From the NCBI GenBank assembly GCA_900539915.1, contig UQDU01000001.1, positions 62,001 through 126,000 of the forward strand: a DNA stretch of 64,000 nt, read 5' to 3'. Both the position numbers and the translations under genes were made by a program. Below, in pieces: positions 9,059 to 18,679 of this stretch. Position 1 is the stretch's first letter. Every line of letters begins with the position of its first letter. The notes under the pieces were generated by a model. The model did no database searches. It saw nothing but the letters and a program-made list of their open reading frames with translations, and was not told where the DNA came from. Source of the stretch: an uncultured Bacteroidales bacterium. GTDB lineage: Bacteria > Bacteroidota > Bacteroidia > Bacteroidales > Muribaculaceae.

Positions 9059-10231
9059 TCAGAATATCACCTGAAGACGTGCCTGGATAGTGTTGACATG
9101 ACGGTTATACATTGCGTCGCTTGACGACACATTGGTATAGCTGTAGCGCAGACGTGCCAGGAAATACTTGTTGAAGTAGTAGTTGAAGGTTATCGAGGCA
9201 TCGTTGGTACGACCGCCATAGATACCTGCATCGGCATATGTGGCATCAGTGTAGTTATAACCGAGCACACACTCGAGAGTCTTGGGACCGGGAGTAGCCA
9301 GACCGGCATCGCCATGGGAATAACCGTAGCTCTTACCGATAAGTATGCCGCGGAGAAGTCCGTAGACGCCCTGGGCCTGATAGTGCGTCATGCCCTTACG
9401 GTTGACATTCATATAGTAGTACTGACCTTCAAAAGCGAGACGGTCCTTGGCCACGAGCCACTCAGGCGACAGCTTGAACACGCTGCGGGCATTGCTGATA
9501 TTGGCACCGAGCATATCCACACTGCACACACGTGTGGGGAAAGTAGCGGAATACTCGAAGTATCCTTCGGAGGCCTCCGATTTGCCCTCATCGTTTTCTA
9601 CAGCGACATGGCGTGCACCCTGGTACCAGAGCGACAGACCGAGCTGAGCCACCTTGCCGGTTTCATGCCACGGACGGAAGACGAAACGGTTCATGGCTCC
9701 GAAACTGGTTTTGCCAAACTCATTGGCATGCTTCTTCATGGCCTCACCATCGGAGAAAACACTGACACTGGAGAAGATGCTGCCCTTGTCATATACATAC
9801 TCAACACCTATATTACGGCCTGTGGCATTGAAATACGTATCGGTGATGGGAGCTTCCATCGAAGGTTTCATTGATGACGATGTAGCAGCCTGAAGGCCGA
9901 ACTGATGGACGAAGTAGCCGGCTCGCAGATACATGTTGTCATTGATATTATATTGCATATACACGTCCTTCATGCTGAGCTTGTTGAAGCTGTAGCCTAC
10001 GTCAATCTTGGCGGCCCATTTGCCATAGCTGGCCTTAGCTCCTATGCGGATGTCGGGCATAGCGACACCGTCACTGAAACCGTCGCCGTCAGGCATATAC
10101 ACCGCTCCGTCAAGGAGCATACGGCCTGTAGGCTTGATGGAGAACTTAGGTTCGTCATCAGCGGCAAACGCCGTAGACACGCCTGTTAACATTAAGGCTG
10201 ACGCAGCAGCGAGAGTAATGAAATTTTTCAT
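9059..10231 (-). CDS. Porin of the phosphate-selective O/P family
   Basis: A 390-residue outer-membrane beta-barrel. It begins with a clear signal peptide (MKNFITLAAASALMLTGVSTAFA). The mature protein starts with a segment resembling OprO/OprP-type porins (KPTGRMLLDGAVYMPDGDGFSDG). Repeated amphipathic strands such as WAAKIDVGYSFN and MKDVYMQYNIN follow, and the C-terminus ends in an aromatic strand (ARLQVIF). It probably forms an anion or phosphate channel, though substrate cannot be told from sequence. Its neighbour across a divergent intergenic region is a secreted acid-phosphatase-like gene, which would fit phosphate acquisition (inference). Confidence 0.8.
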   Translation of the reverse strand: MKNFITLAAASALMLTGVSTAFAADDEPKFSIKPTGRMLLDGAVYMPDGDGFSDGVAMPDIRIGAKASYGKWAAKIDVGYSFNKLSMKDVYMQYNINDNMYLRAGYFVHQFGLQAATSSSMKPSMEAPITDTYFNATGRNIGVEYVYDKGSIFSSVSVFSDGEAMKKHANEFGKTSFGAMNRFVFRPWHETGKVAQLGLSLWYQGARHVAVENDEGKSEASEGYFEYSATFPTRVCSVDMLGANISNARSVFKLSPEWLVAKDRLAFEGQYYYMNVNRKGMTHYQAQGVYGLLRGILIGKSYGYSHGDAGLATPGPKTLECVLGYNYTDATYADAGIYGGRTNDASITFNYYFNKYFLARLRYSYTNVSSSDAMYNRHVNTIQARLQVIF

Positions 10232-10656
10232 ACCTTTGGGGATGTTTGTAGATGTGAAAAATGGAAGTTTGTTAGTGGAGAAACGTGGACGTCAAAGATT
10301 GTGAATATCCGGGGTCAGGAGAAAAAACCATGCAAAGTTACATGTATTTTTCATAGCCTACAGCATCATGCTTTAACATTTTTACTCATTGTTTCGGGTT
10401 AGATATCCTAGGTATGGGGCCTTGATGCTTATTTCTTGATGCTTATTTTCGGAATAATAACATCACCATGCGGCGAATAGTTTATACAACCGCAAAAATT
10501 TGTAAACAAACATTATTGCATAGTGCCTCAGAACATTTTTTAGCCAACATTCGTTAATAACACAAAATGATAAGGCATGACCTTACCGATGCTTATTTTC
10601 ATAATGTGATCTTTAACTTTACAACTCTATCTAATCCACCAAAAACTATCTTCACA
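10232..10656. other. Divergent intergenic region between porin and phosphatase genes
   Basis: A 425-base AT-rich region with no gene. It holds a TAACTTTG -7 element for the porin at 10340-10333 (minus) and a perfect tandem duplication of CTTGATGCTTATTT (10421-10434 and 10435-10448). A third related copy, GATGCTTATTTTC, lies at 10588-10600 close to the phosphatase gene. The repeats could be regulator-binding sites shared by the two divergent genes, but that is inference. Confidence 0.5.
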
Positions 10657-11953
10657 ATGAAACGATTGTTTTCCGCCGCAATGTTGCTGACATTGCTCGC
10701 TCTGCCTCTGACCGGTTTAGCCCAAGCACAGAGAAGCCAGGAATTCAAAGATAAATATAAGCTGAAAGAAGCCGTAGTGCTGAGCCGCCACAATATCCGC
10801 TCACCGCTGAGCGACAGCAAGAGCGACCTCGGCCGCATGACCCCCCACCAGTGGACCAAATGGAGTGCCGGCAAGAGCGAACTCACCAGCCGCGGCGGTG
10901 CACTGGAGACTATGATGGGACAGTATTTCCGCAAGTGGCTCGTTGACGCCGGGATGTTCCCCGAAAACTACGTCCCCACAGCCGACGACCTTAATGTCAT
11001 AGCCAACTCAATGCAGCGTTGCATCGCCACAGCTCAGTATTTCACATCCGGATTCATGCCCGTGGGCGGTGTCACTGTCAACCATCGCTACACACCCTCC
11101 AAGATGGACCCCCTGTTTAATCCGCAGCTGACCAAGGTGACACCCGAATTTGTCGCCACAGCCATGGAGCAGATCAATGCCATGGGTGGCAAAAAAGGTA
11201 TAGTAGGCATCAACGAAGCCATCGCCACCAACTATGCGCTGATACAGGAGGTGCTTGACGTGCCCAACTCGCCTATGGCCAAGGAAAACGACCCCAAGCT
11301 CAAGGACTTCAAGAACTACAACACCGAAATCGTCCTGGAAAAATGGGCAGAACCGGCCATGAAAAAAAGGCTCGGCACTCAAAGACCTCAATGCCGCCAG
11401 CGACGCATTCATACTGCAATACTACGAGGAGCCTGATTCGATAAAGGCAGGCTTCGGCAAGAAACTGTCACGCGAAGACTGGGCCAAGATAGCACAAATC
11501 AAGGATACATATCAGGATATGCTCTTCACCGCACCCATCGTGGCTGCCAACGTCGCCAATCCCCTCATCCAGTACATATATGACGAATTGCGCTCGCCCG
11601 ACCGCAAATTCACATTCCTCGTTGGCCACGACTCCAACCTGTCAAGTGTGTTGACCGCTCTCGGAGTGGAAGAATACGAGCTTCCCAACGCCATCGAGCG
11701 TAAGACTCCCATCGGCTCAAAGCTCGTCATCGAGAAATTCGTAGGACCTGACGGCAAGGAATACGCCGATCTCAACCTCGTCTACCAGTCAATCGACCAG
11801 CTCCGCAACATGGAGCTCCTCAGCCTTGAGAATCCTCCCATGGTCTATCCAATCAGCCTCAAGGGTCTGAAGAAAAATGCCGACGGCCTGTATAATCTCG
11901 CCGACCTTGAGAACCGCTTCGAGGAAGCATTGGCTGCCTATGACGCCATCTGA
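10657..11953 (+). pseudogene. agp: Glucose-1-phosphatase-like histidine acid phosphatase, frameshifted
   Basis: Two reading frames together encode one secreted histidine-type phosphatase of about 431 residues. It has a signal peptide (MKRLFSAAMLLTLLALPLTGLAQA), the catalytic RHNIRSP motif (His45) and the distal HD motif (VGHDSNL). The segments LTSRGGALETMMGQYF and NSMQRCIATAQYF closely follow the E. coli Agp pattern. The frame is lost at a run of seven A (11362-11368): removing one A restores MKKGSALKDLNAAS and the remainder to the TGA at 11951-11953. This may be a sequencing error in a homopolymer, a real mutation or slippage. Agp-type enzymes release phosphate from sugar phosphates or phytate in the periplasm. 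The start is the ATG before the signal peptide; residues upstream are not signal-like. Confidence 0.82.
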
Positions 11954-12170
11954 CACTCCTCTACCCGATAAATGATACATATTTGGCTGCGCCCTCCACT
12001 CCATCCTGCGGACCGGCGCAGCCTATTTTTATATCCACGTATCATAATCCATCACCTGCATAATTTTTTCAAGCGTTACATCAACCATCAAACCATCGGG
12101 CACCATCCGATGTTATATCTCAGTAACAGCGAAGCTCAGTTGCCAAGACTGATTAATAAATATCCTGATT

Positions 12171-12426
12171 ATGAGAATATATCACTCAATGGCCATCGCC
12201 TCGGTGGTATCAGCGTCTGCAATCGCCTTTTGCACTAACCCCTACCGAACCGAGGGGCCTCGACCGCGAGCATACTGATTATGAATACGCTTACACGATA
12301 CGGCAAAACTGCACCATCTGCAACGAGACAGGAGCAGTGACCGTCATATCAGACTCCGTCAACAGCTACAGCCCATGCCCTGCCTGTGGCGGCACCGGAG
12401 AATTGACCTCGGCAACACCGTACTGA
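12171..12426 (+). pseudogene. Small lipoprotein with a DnaJ-type zinc-finger tail, frameshifted
   Basis: The first frame starts at ATG 12171 and reads a short lipoprotein-like signal ending in AIAFC. The second frame encodes CTICNETG and CPACGGTG, the CxxCxxxG pairs of DnaJ-like zinc fingers, and stops at 12424-12426. The two frames join if one G is removed from the GGGG run near 12253-12256, giving about 84 residues (TEG then LDREHTDYEYAY). I do not recognise the exact family. It may be a sequencing error in a short homopolymer or a real frameshift; the downstream hairpin would then be its terminator. Confidence 0.5.
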
Positions 12427-12454
12427 CACAGTCATATAAACAACGACCTAACAG

Positions 12455-12500
12455 AGCTGCACCATCTCCGCCATAAACCAAGCGGAAGATGGCGCAGCTT
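12455..12500 (+). terminator. Long hairpin after the small lipoprotein
   Basis: AGCTGCACCATCTCCGC (from 12455) pairs almost completely with GCGGAAGATGGCGCAGCT (ending about 12499), with a short A-rich loop. It is followed by TTTCGC. It probably terminates transcription of the small frameshifted gene upstream. Confidence 0.55.
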
Positions 12501-12558
12501 TCGCATAGATGGCAGTCGGAATATGTCGTGGAATCAGGATGCAGTTGGCAAATGAACA

Positions 12559-12817
12559 GAATTATAATACTATACCAAGAGGGCTATCGAAAAAAGATGG
12601 AATTGCGATTTATTGGTAAATGCCATCAAGTTGGAGATGGATTGAGCTTGCCCTCGAAGGATTCACAAAGCCCATCGGTGTAGCCGAATACAAACTTATT
12701 GTACCTCAGAAAGAACTGAAACAATTAATCACCGATGAAATAAAGACCTTCAACCAAGAAATAGCAGAGAAAACGACAGCATTTGAATCAAACGAAAAGG
12801 GCCAAGTGTCGCTATGA
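12559..12817 (+). pseudogene. Remnant of a DUF1016/YhcG-type PD-(D/E)XK nuclease gene
   Basis: One frame reads YYTKRAIEKRWNCDLLVNAIKLEMD, shown here only as its pattern: an aromatic pair, then AIEKRW and LLVNAIK. It resembles the N-terminal helix region of DUF1016 proteins. It stops, and an overlapping frame continues with IELALEGFTKPIGVAEYKL then PQKELKQLITDEI, which resembles the C-terminal end of the same family. The nuclease core between them is absent, so this is an internally deleted, non-functional copy. The identification rests on pattern memory of the family and should be checked by a profile search. Confidence 0.5.
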
Positions 12818-12827
12818 TGGTCTGGTG

Positions 12828-13637
12828 TCAATCGAATTGCTTGCGGTGGAAGATGAAGTTCCGGCCGAGATATTTTTCGCGGACTATGGGATTGGATGCA
12901 AGCTCCTCGCTGGTGCCTTTAAACAGGATTTTGCCTTCGAATAGCAGATAGGCGCGGTCGGTGATGCTGAGAGTTTCCGGAGCGTTATGGTCGGTTATGA
13001 GGATACCGATGTTTTTCTCCTTGAGTTTGTAGACGACTGACTGTATGTCCTCCACAGCGATGGGGTCCACGCCGGCAAACGGCTCGTCAAGCATGATAAA
13101 TTTAGGATTGATGGCAAGGCAGCGGGCTATTTCCGTGCGGCGACGTTCGCCACCTGACAGCTGGTCGCCGAGGTTCTTGCGCACCTTCTGGAGCGAAAAT
13201 TCCTCGATAAGCGACTCCAATTTCTCCCGTTGATATTCCTTGGAGGTATTGGTCATCTCAAGTACCGAGAGAATATTGTCCTCCACCGACAGCTTGCGGA
13301 ACACCGACGGCTCCTGGGCAAGATAGCCGATACCGTTCTGGGCACGGCGATAGACGGGATATTTGGTGATATCGAGGTCGTTGAGGAAGATGCGCCCTTC
13401 GTTGGGGGTGATAAGGCCAACGGTCATGTAGAATGTAGTGGTCTTGCCGGCTCCATTAGGGCCGAGAAGCCCCACGATTTCACCCTGAGTTACATCTATC
13501 GATACATGGTTAGCCACGATGCGGTTGCCATACTTCTTGACAAGATTGTCGGTACGGAGCACCATCTTGTCATCGGCAAGAGGCTGCTCCGAAGGTGTCT
13601 CAGATACGGGGGATATATCTTCCTGCTGTTCTATCAT
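12828..13637 (-). CDS. lptB: LPS export ABC transporter ATP-binding protein LptB
   Basis: A 269-residue ABC ATPase that powers lipopolysaccharide extraction from the inner membrane with LptF/LptG. Motifs: Walker [11 protein letters not shown]-loop region [11 protein letters not shown], signature LSGGERRR, Walker [14 protein letters not shown] and H-loop ITDHNAPE. The segment [14 protein letters not shown] is typical of LptB. A 25-residue acidic N-terminal tail precedes the ABC domain. Its ATG overlaps the udk stop (ATGA at 13634-13637), so the two are translationally coupled. lptF, lptG and lptC are not in the window. Confidence 0.93.
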   Translation of the reverse strand: MIEQQEDISPVSETPSEQPLADDKMVLRTDNLVKKYGNRIVANHVSIDVTQGEIVGLLGPNGAGKTTTFYMTVGLITPNEGRIFLNDLDITKYPVYRRAQNGIGYLAQEPSVFRKLSVEDNILSVLEMTNTSKEYQREKLESLIEEFSLQKVRKNLGDQLSGGERRRTEIARCLAINPKFIMLDEPFAGVDPIAVEDIQSVVYKLKEKNIGILITDHNAPETLSITDRAYLLFEGKILFKGTSEELASNPIVREKYLGRNFIFHRKQFD

Positions 13638-14245
13638 TTTCTCAGTCGTGATTCTATGTAATCAGTGAGCAGATTGACTGCCACAATATTGTTGCCGCCC
13701 TGCGGCACTATAAGGTCAGCTTTCTTTTTTGAAGGCTCTATATACATATTGTGCATCGGCTTAAGCACCTCCTGATAGCGGTTGATAACCATCATAGGTG
13801 TGCGGCCACGCTCCACGCAGTCGCGTGTGATGACACGTATCAGGCGGTCATCGGCATCGGCGTCCACAAACACCTTTACATCCATCATGTCGCATAATTC
13901 AGGCTGTGTCAGCACCAATATACCCTCCACAAGCACCACGTCGCGAGGCTCCAGTGTGATTGTCTCCTTCTGGCGTGTACAGGTCAGATAACTGTAGGTA
14001 GGCATCTCTATAGTCTGTCCGTCACGCAGAGCCTTTATCTGGTCAACGAGGAGAGTCCACTCTATCGCGGCAGGCTCGTCAAAGTTGATTTTCTGGCGGT
14101 CTTCGGGTGGCACGTGGCTTGAGTCCTTGTAGTAATTATCCTGGGAGATAACAGCCACTTCGCCAGGAGGAAGAGCAGAGATAATCTTATTGACGACTGT
14201 GGTCTTGCCGGAACCTGTGCCTCCGGCTATGCCTATGACTAACAT
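13634..14245 (-). CDS. udk: Uridine kinase
   Basis: A 203-residue pyrimidine-salvage enzyme that phosphorylates uridine and cytidine to UMP and CMP. The N-terminal P-loop is [21 protein letters not shown], the acidic region [12 protein letters not shown] and RRVITRD-like [15 protein letters not shown] are family hallmarks. The start is the ATG at 14245 (MLVIGIAGG); a longer reading adds 31 residues, and the promoter -7 element lies at its far end. It is first in a two-gene operon with lptB. Confidence 0.95.
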   Translation of the reverse strand: MLVIGIAGGTGSGKTTVVNKIISALPPGEVAVISQDNYYKDSSHVPPEDRQKINFDEPAAIEWTLLVDQIKALRDGQTIEMPTYSYLTCTRQKETITLEPRDVVLVEGILVLTQPELCDMMDVKVFVDADADDRLIRVITRDCVERGRTPMMVINRYQEVLKPMHNMYIEPSKKKADLIVPQGGNNIVAVNLLTDYIESRLRK

Positions 14246-14335
14246 GGTGTAACTGAACTTTAGAGGGTGAGGAGAGGTTAAAAAAGATGTTAAGGTAATG
14301 AACTGGCTGATGCGCCGTTTGGACGCATATATTGG

Positions 14336-14364
14336 CAAAGATAGGCATTAATTTCATAATTCAA
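14336..14364 (-). promoter_or_regulatory. Promoter for udk-lptB
   Basis: On the minus strand, TTG (14364-14362), an 18-base spacer, and TATCTTTG (14343-14336). The leader to the udk ATG would be about 85 bases. It faces the mlaE promoter on the other strand. Confidence 0.55.
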
Positions 14365-14387
14365 GTGAGAGATGGCGATTTTTTCAG

Positions 14388-14395
14388 TAACTTTG
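14388..14395 (+). promoter_or_regulatory. -7 element for mlaE-mlaF
   Basis: TAACTTTG matches the Bacteroidetes -7 consensus and lies 45 bases upstream of the mlaE ATG at 14441. No convincing -33 box was found. Confidence 0.5.
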
Positions 14396-14440
14396 CGACG
14401 GTCAACAGGCCTACATACTTATATATAAATATACCGACAG

Positions 14441-15190
14441 ATGATTTTCACAAAATCCATAGCTAATTTCGGCAAATACTGCCTTTTCATGCGGAGGGTA
14501 TTCAGTGTACCTGACAAATGGAGGGTGTTTTTCTCCCGGACGGTTTTCGAGATACAGAAATTAGGAGTGGACTCCATCCCTCTCGTCATCATCATAGCAC
14601 TGTTTATCGGAGCTGTAATCACCATACAGATGCAGCTCAACTTCTCCTCCCCTCTCGTGCCGAGCTACTCTACAGGTCTGGCCACTCGCGAGATAGTGCT
14701 GCTGGAGTTCTCCAACTCCATATTGTGTCTCATCCTTGCCGGCAAGGTCGGCAGTAACATCGCCTCTGAAATAGGCACAATGAGAGTGACTGAGCAGATT
14801 GATGCCCTGGAAATCATGGGCATCAATTCATGCAACTTCCTCGTGCTGCCCAAAGTAATCGGATTCCTTTTCTTCATGCCGGTGCTTGTGGTCTTCTGCA
14901 TATTCACCACCATGCTCGGCGGCTATCTCATAGCGGCTGTCACAGGCATCATATCGGTATCAAAATACATCTACGGCATCCAGACCCAGTTTCAGGAATG
15001 GTATGTGTGGTACGGACTGATAAAATCCCTGTTTTTCTCCGTAGTCATAACCTCTGTGGCCAGCTACTGCGGATACTACGTAAAGGGCGGCGCACTTGAA
15101 GTGGGCAAAGCCAGCACCAATGCCGTAGTGACAAGCAGCATCATGATACTGCTTCTCGATGTAATACTCACCAAACTCCTGCTCCAATGA
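14441..15190 (+). CDS. mlaE: MlaE/YrbE-family phospholipid transport permease
   Basis: A 249-residue integral membrane permease of the Mla/MCE-type ABC importer family, which moves phospholipids between the outer and inner membranes. Hydrophobic spans include PLVIIIALFIGAVITIQ, VIGFLFFMPVLVVFCIF and IMILLLDVILTKLLL. The conserved MlaE cytoplasmic loop reads GSNIASEIGTMRVTEQIDALEIMGIN. Its stop overlaps the ATG of the ATPase gene (ATGA at 15187-15190). No substrate-binding MCE (MlaD) gene follows, unlike the usual operon order. Confidence 0.9.
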   Translation: MIFTKSIANFGKYCLFMRRVFSVPDKWRVFFSRTVFEIQKLGVDSIPLVIIIALFIGAVITIQMQLNFSSPLVPSYSTGLATREIVLLEFSNSILCLILAGKVGSNIASEIGTMRVTEQIDALEIMGINSCNFLVLPKVIGFLFFMPVLVVFCIFTTMLGGYLIAAVTGIISVSKYIYGIQTQFQEWYVWYGLIKSLFFSVVITSVASYCGYYVKGGALEVGKASTNAVVTSSIMILLLDVILTKLLLQ

Positions 15191-15975
15191 TAGAAGTTAA
15201 GGGCGTAACAAAGTCATTTGACGACAAGACCATCCTCCACAGTGTGGATGCGACTTTCTATACCGGCAAAACCAATCTGATTATCGGCCAGAGCGGCTCG
15301 GGCAAGACCGTGCTGATGAAATCGCTCGTCGGACTGCTCCGCCCCGAGGAAGGCCAGATTCTTTATGACGGCCGCGATGTCATGCAGATGTCGGTCGACC
15401 AGACCAAGAAGCTGCGCGAGGAAATCGGCATGCTGTTTCAAGGCTCTGCACTGTTTGACTCCGAGACCGTATTGGGCAATGTCATGTTTCCGCTGATGAT
15501 GTTCACCGACATGACCCCGGCAGAGCGCAAAGACCGTGCCCAATTCTGCCTCGAGCGTGTCAACCTCAAAGGGGCTGACAACAAATATCCCTCGGAGATT
15601 TCCGGTGGTATGCAGAAGCGCGTGGCCATCGCACGTGCCATAGCCCTCAATCCCAAATACCTGTTTTGCGACGAGCCTAATTCAGGCCTTGACCCACACA
15701 CATCCATCCTCATCGACGAGTTGCTCAGCGACATCACCCACGAGTACAACATCACCACCGTCATCAACACGCATGATATGAATTCAGTGCTCGGCATCGG
15801 CGAAAATATCATCTATCTACGCAACGGACGCCGGGAATGGGTAGGCAACATGAAGGAAATCTATACCGCATCCAACGAGGCTCTCAACGACTTCGTGTTT
15901 GCAACCGATCTGTTCAAGCAGGTCAAAGAGTACATAGTGCATAATGCTTCCCCAGTACCTCCATCCAAGTCATAA
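15187..15975 (+). CDS. mlaF: MlaF-type ABC transporter ATP-binding protein
   Basis: A 262-residue ATPase partner of MlaE. Motifs: Walker A GQSGSGKT, Q-loop FQGSALFDS (a typical MlaF feature), signature ISGGMQKR, Walker B region YLFCDEPNSGLDP, and H-loop INTHDM. It starts within the mlaE stop codon overlap and ends 122 bases before rfbB. A hairpin with a nearby T8 tract follows. Confidence 0.92.
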   Translation: MIEVKGVTKSFDDKTILHSVDATFYTGKTNLIIGQSGSGKTVLMKSLVGLLRPEEGQILYDGRDVMQMSVDQTKKLREEIGMLFQGSALFDSETVLGNVMFPLMMFTDMTPAERKDRAQFCLERVNLKGADNKYPSEISGGMQKRVAIARAIALNPKYLFCDEPNSGLDPHTSILIDELLSDITHEYNITTVINTHDMNSVLGIGENIIYLRNGRREWVGNMKEIYTASNEALNDFVFATDLFKQVKEYIVHNASPVPPSKS

Positions 15976-15988
15976 GACGTTGCTGAGC

Positions 15989-16029
15989 ACCATAATGACA
16001 TATGATTATGGTACTTACATGTTTTTTTT
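15989..16029 (+). terminator. Probable terminator after mlaF
   Basis: ACCATAAT (15989-15996) pairs with ATTATGGT (16005-16012). A run of eight T (16022-16029) follows after a 9-base gap. The spacing is longer than in a classic intrinsic terminator, so the call is moderate. Confidence 0.45.
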
Positions 16030-16096
16030 GTAACTTGCACCGAATTTCACGATATAATACATATAAGTCTTATTCTTATACGTCATATTCCTACAA

Positions 16097-17299
16097 ATGA
16101 AAAAATATCTCGTTACCGGAGCTGCCGGATTCATCGGCGCCAACTTTGTGAAGTATTTACTTAAGAAATGGGGCAATGACGTAGAAATCGTCATTCTTGA
16201 CGCTCTGACATATGCCGGCAATCCAATGACCATCAAAGATGAGATGGAACTGCCCAATGTGACATTTGTCAAAGGTGATATTGGCGACCGCGAGCTCGTA
16301 ACCAAGATAATGAAAGAATTTGACCCGGATTTCGTGGTCAATTTTGCAGCCGAAAGCCATGTGGACCGCAGCATCGAAAATCCGCGTCTGTTCTTGGAGA
16401 CCAATATCCTCGGCACCCAGAACATGCTTGACTGCGCTCGTGCAGCATGGTTTGAAGGAAAAGACGAAAACGGCCACAACCGTTACCGCGAGGGGAAAAA
16501 ATATCTTCAAATCTCCACCGACGAGGTCTACGGCTCCCTGCCTAAGGACTTCAGCGAGGCACAGCCCCTCCACCTGACAGACGATGTCAAGGAGGTGGTC
16601 AAGGGCAGAAAGAACCTCCAGACATTCGGCCACGGATTCTTCACTGAAGAAACTCCCCTCTCACCGCGCTCGCCCTACTCGGCAGCCAAGACCGGTGCCG
16701 ACCTCATCACACAGGCCTATCACGAGACCTATGGCATGCCCATCAACATAACCCGCTGCTCCAACAACTACGGTCCCTATCACTTCCCTGAGAAACTGAT
16801 ACCTCTGATCATAAAGAACATCCTTGAGGGCAAGAAACTCCCCGTATATGGCAAGGGCGACAATGTGCGTGACTGGCTCTATGTCGAAGACCACGCCAAG
16901 GGCATAGACATGGTGCTCCGTAATGGCCGTATAGGCGAAGTCTACAATATCGGCGGCTTCAACGAGGAACAGAACATCAGCATCGTGCGCTTAGTCATCA
17001 ATATCATCAACCGTATCATGCACGAGGAGCCCAAATATCAGGCTCTGCTCAAAGGCATCACTCCTGATGAAATCACCGAGGACCTCATCACATATGTGAC
17101 AGACCGTCCCGGACATGACATGCGATATGCAATAGACCCCACCAAGATTGCCACAGAGTTGGGATGGTATCCCGAGACACCGTTTACCGAAGGTATCGAG
17201 AAGACCGTCCGCTGGTATCTTGACAATCAGGACTGGGTGGAAAGCGTCACATCAGGCGAATACCAGAAGTACTACGACCAGATGTACGGCAACCGTTAA
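16097..17299 (+). CDS. rfbB: dTDP-glucose 4,6-dehydratase
   Basis: A 400-residue extended short-chain dehydrogenase that converts dTDP-glucose to dTDP-4-keto-6-deoxyglucose. The NAD-binding motif is [11 protein letters not shown]; the catalytic region is [10 protein letters not shown] with YxxxK as YSAAKTGAD. It is longer than the about 350-residue enterobacterial enzyme because of insertions near residues 120-140 and 160-185 ([18 protein letters not shown]), as is common in Bacteroidetes homologues. It is the first gene of a nucleotide-sugar block with rfbA and the FdtA- and FdtB-like genes. Confidence 0.95.
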   Translation: MKKYLVTGAAGFIGANFVKYLLKKWGNDVEIVILDALTYAGNPMTIKDEMELPNVTFVKGDIGDRELVTKIMKEFDPDFVVNFAAESHVDRSIENPRLFLETNILGTQNMLDCARAAWFEGKDENGHNRYREGKKYLQISTDEVYGSLPKDFSEAQPLHLTDDVKEVVKGRKNLQTFGHGFFTEETPLSPRSPYSAAKTGADLITQAYHETYGMPINITRCSNNYGPYHFPEKLIPLIIKNILEGKKLPVYGKGDNVRDWLYVEDHAKGIDMVLRNGRIGEVYNIGGFNEEQNISIVRLVINIINRIMHEEPKYQALLKGITPDEITEDLITYVTDRPGHDMRYAIDPTKIATELGWYPETPFTEGIEKTVRWYLDNQDWVESVTSGEYQKYYDQMYGNR

Positions 17300-17349
17300 C
17301 ATCATATTGTCACAGGCGACACATACACACATTTAGCAGACAGAATCAC

Positions 17350-18234
17350 ATGAAAGGCATAGTACTTGCAGGCGGCTCCGGCACACGCCTCTACCCCATC
17401 ACCCGCGGCATCTCCAAGCAGCTCGTACCTATCTATGACAAACCTATGGTATATTACCCCATATCGGTGCTCATGCTTGCCGGGATACGCGACATACTGA
17501 TCATCTCCACTCCCCATGACCTGCCAGGCTTCAAGCGTCTGCTTGGCGACGGCAAGGAGATGGGCGTAAACTTCACCTATGCAGAGCAGCCGCGTCCTGA
17601 AGGCCTCGCCCAGGCATTTATCATCGGCAAAGATTTCATCGGCGATGACGACGTATGTCTGGTACTCGGCGACAACATATTCTATGGTCAAGGATTCACC
17701 GGCATGCTGCGTCAGGCTGTCGAACGGACAGCGGCGAGCCAGGAAGCCACGATATTTGCCTACAAGGTCAAAGACCCCCAGCGCTACGGCGTGGTCACCA
17801 TTGATGACCGTGGAAAAGCGGTAAATATAGTCGAGAAGCCTCAGAATCCCGAGACAAACTATGCTGTGGTAGGATTGTATTTCTATCCTAATGAAGTGGT
17901 CAAGGTAGCACATGAGATCAAGCCTTCGGCACGCGGCGAACTTGAAATCACCACTGTCAACCAAGTATTCATGGACCGTGACAAGCTCAATGTGCAGCAG
18001 TTTGGACGAGGCTTTGCATGGCTTGACACAGGCACCACCGACTCACTGATGGAAGCATCTAATTTCATCGAGACCATAGAGAAACGCCAAGGCTTCAAAG
18101 TGGCAGCTCTGGAGGAGATAGCTTTCCGCCGTGGCTTCATTGATGCTGACCGTCTGCGCGAACTGGCCCAACCAATGCGCAACAATGCGTATGGCCAGTA
18201 TCTCATTGACCTTGCTGACAATGGCATCAACTAA
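17350..18234 (+). CDS. rfbA: Glucose-1-phosphate thymidylyltransferase
   Basis: A 294-residue nucleotidyltransferase that makes dTDP-glucose from dTTP and glucose-1-phosphate. The N-terminal signature is [17 protein letters not shown]; metal and substrate motifs include VLGDNIFYG and [19 protein letters not shown]. It supplies the substrate of RfbB. The next gene begins inside its last 14 bases. Confidence 0.96.
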   Translation: MKGIVLAGGSGTRLYPITRGISKQLVPIYDKPMVYYPISVLMLAGIRDILIISTPHDLPGFKRLLGDGKEMGVNFTYAEQPRPEGLAQAFIIGKDFIGDDDVCLVLGDNIFYGQGFTGMLRQAVERTAASQEATIFAYKVKDPQRYGVVTIDDRGKAVNIVEKPQNPETNYAVVGLYFYPNEVVKVAHEIKPSARGELEITTVNQVFMDRDKLNVQQFGRGFAWLDTGTTDSLMEASNFIETIEKRQGFKVAALEEIAFRRGFIDADRLRELAQPMRNNAYGQYLIDLADNGIN

Positions 18235-18658
18235 ACCATGCCTTATAGAACTGCCGCGCATCTATGATCCGCGCGGCAGTCTTTCATTTGCCCAGAACTC
18301 TGACCAGATACCCTTTGAAATAAAAAGGGTATTTTGGTTATATGATGTGCCTGGAGGGGCGCTACGCGGCAGCCACAGCCACAGAGAAGCCCACGAGCTG
18401 ATAGTAGCGACCGGGGGCAGCTTTGATGTATCACTCCACGACGGACATACATCCACGACCTATACCCTCAACCGTCCCTTCATAGGTCTATATGTGCCGC
18501 CGGGGTATTGGCGCACCCTTGAAAATTTCTCATCCGGCAGTGTGTGCATGGTGCTTGACTCAATCCTATATGATGAGAGCGACTATATAAGGGATTTCAA
18601 TGAATTTCTACTATGGGTACAAAATCATCGCGATAATCCCGACCAGCATCATAATTAA
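18221..18658 (+). CDS. Sugar 3,4-ketoisomerase of the FdtA/QdtA (WxcM-like) cupin family
   Basis: A 145-residue cupin. The start taken is the ATG at 18221, overlapping the rfbA end by 14 bases; longer readings add residues unlike the family. Family hallmarks: [10 protein letters not shown] near the N-terminus, [39 protein letters not shown] with the cupin histidines (shown in full only by position, about residues 32-70), and the C-terminal [13 protein letters not shown]. Such enzymes isomerise dTDP-4-keto-6-deoxyglucose to the 3-keto sugar. The position between rfbBA and an aminotransferase supports a dTDP-3-amino-3,6-dideoxyhexose pathway. FdtA and QdtA differ in C4 stereochemistry and I cannot choose between them. 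Confidence 0.85.
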   Translation: MASTKPCLIELPRIYDPRGSLSFAQNSDQIPFEIKRVFWLYDVPGGALRGSHSHREAHELIVATGGSFDVSLHDGHTSTTYTLNRPFIGLYVPPGYWRTLENFSSGSVCMVLDSILYDESDYIRDFNEFLLWVQNHRDNPDQHHN

Positions 18659-18679
18659 CCTCCCTCAATCATTGTATCA

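Larger units (their letters stand above)
11954..12827. other. Gene-remnant region between the phosphatase and lptB
   Basis: This 870-base stretch has no intact gene. It contains the frameshifted small lipoprotein (12171-12426), a strong hairpin (12455-12500) and a deleted DUF1016 nuclease fragment (about 12559-12817). The rest, 11954-12170, shows nothing recognisable. It looks like a decaying accessory site. Confidence 0.6.

Noticed and set aside
11361..11370. Programmed ribosomal frameshifting in the phosphatase gene
   Set aside because: The needed shift is +1 (skip one base), not the -1 typical of A-rich slippery sites, and no stimulatory structure is evident. Mutation or a sequencing error is simpler.
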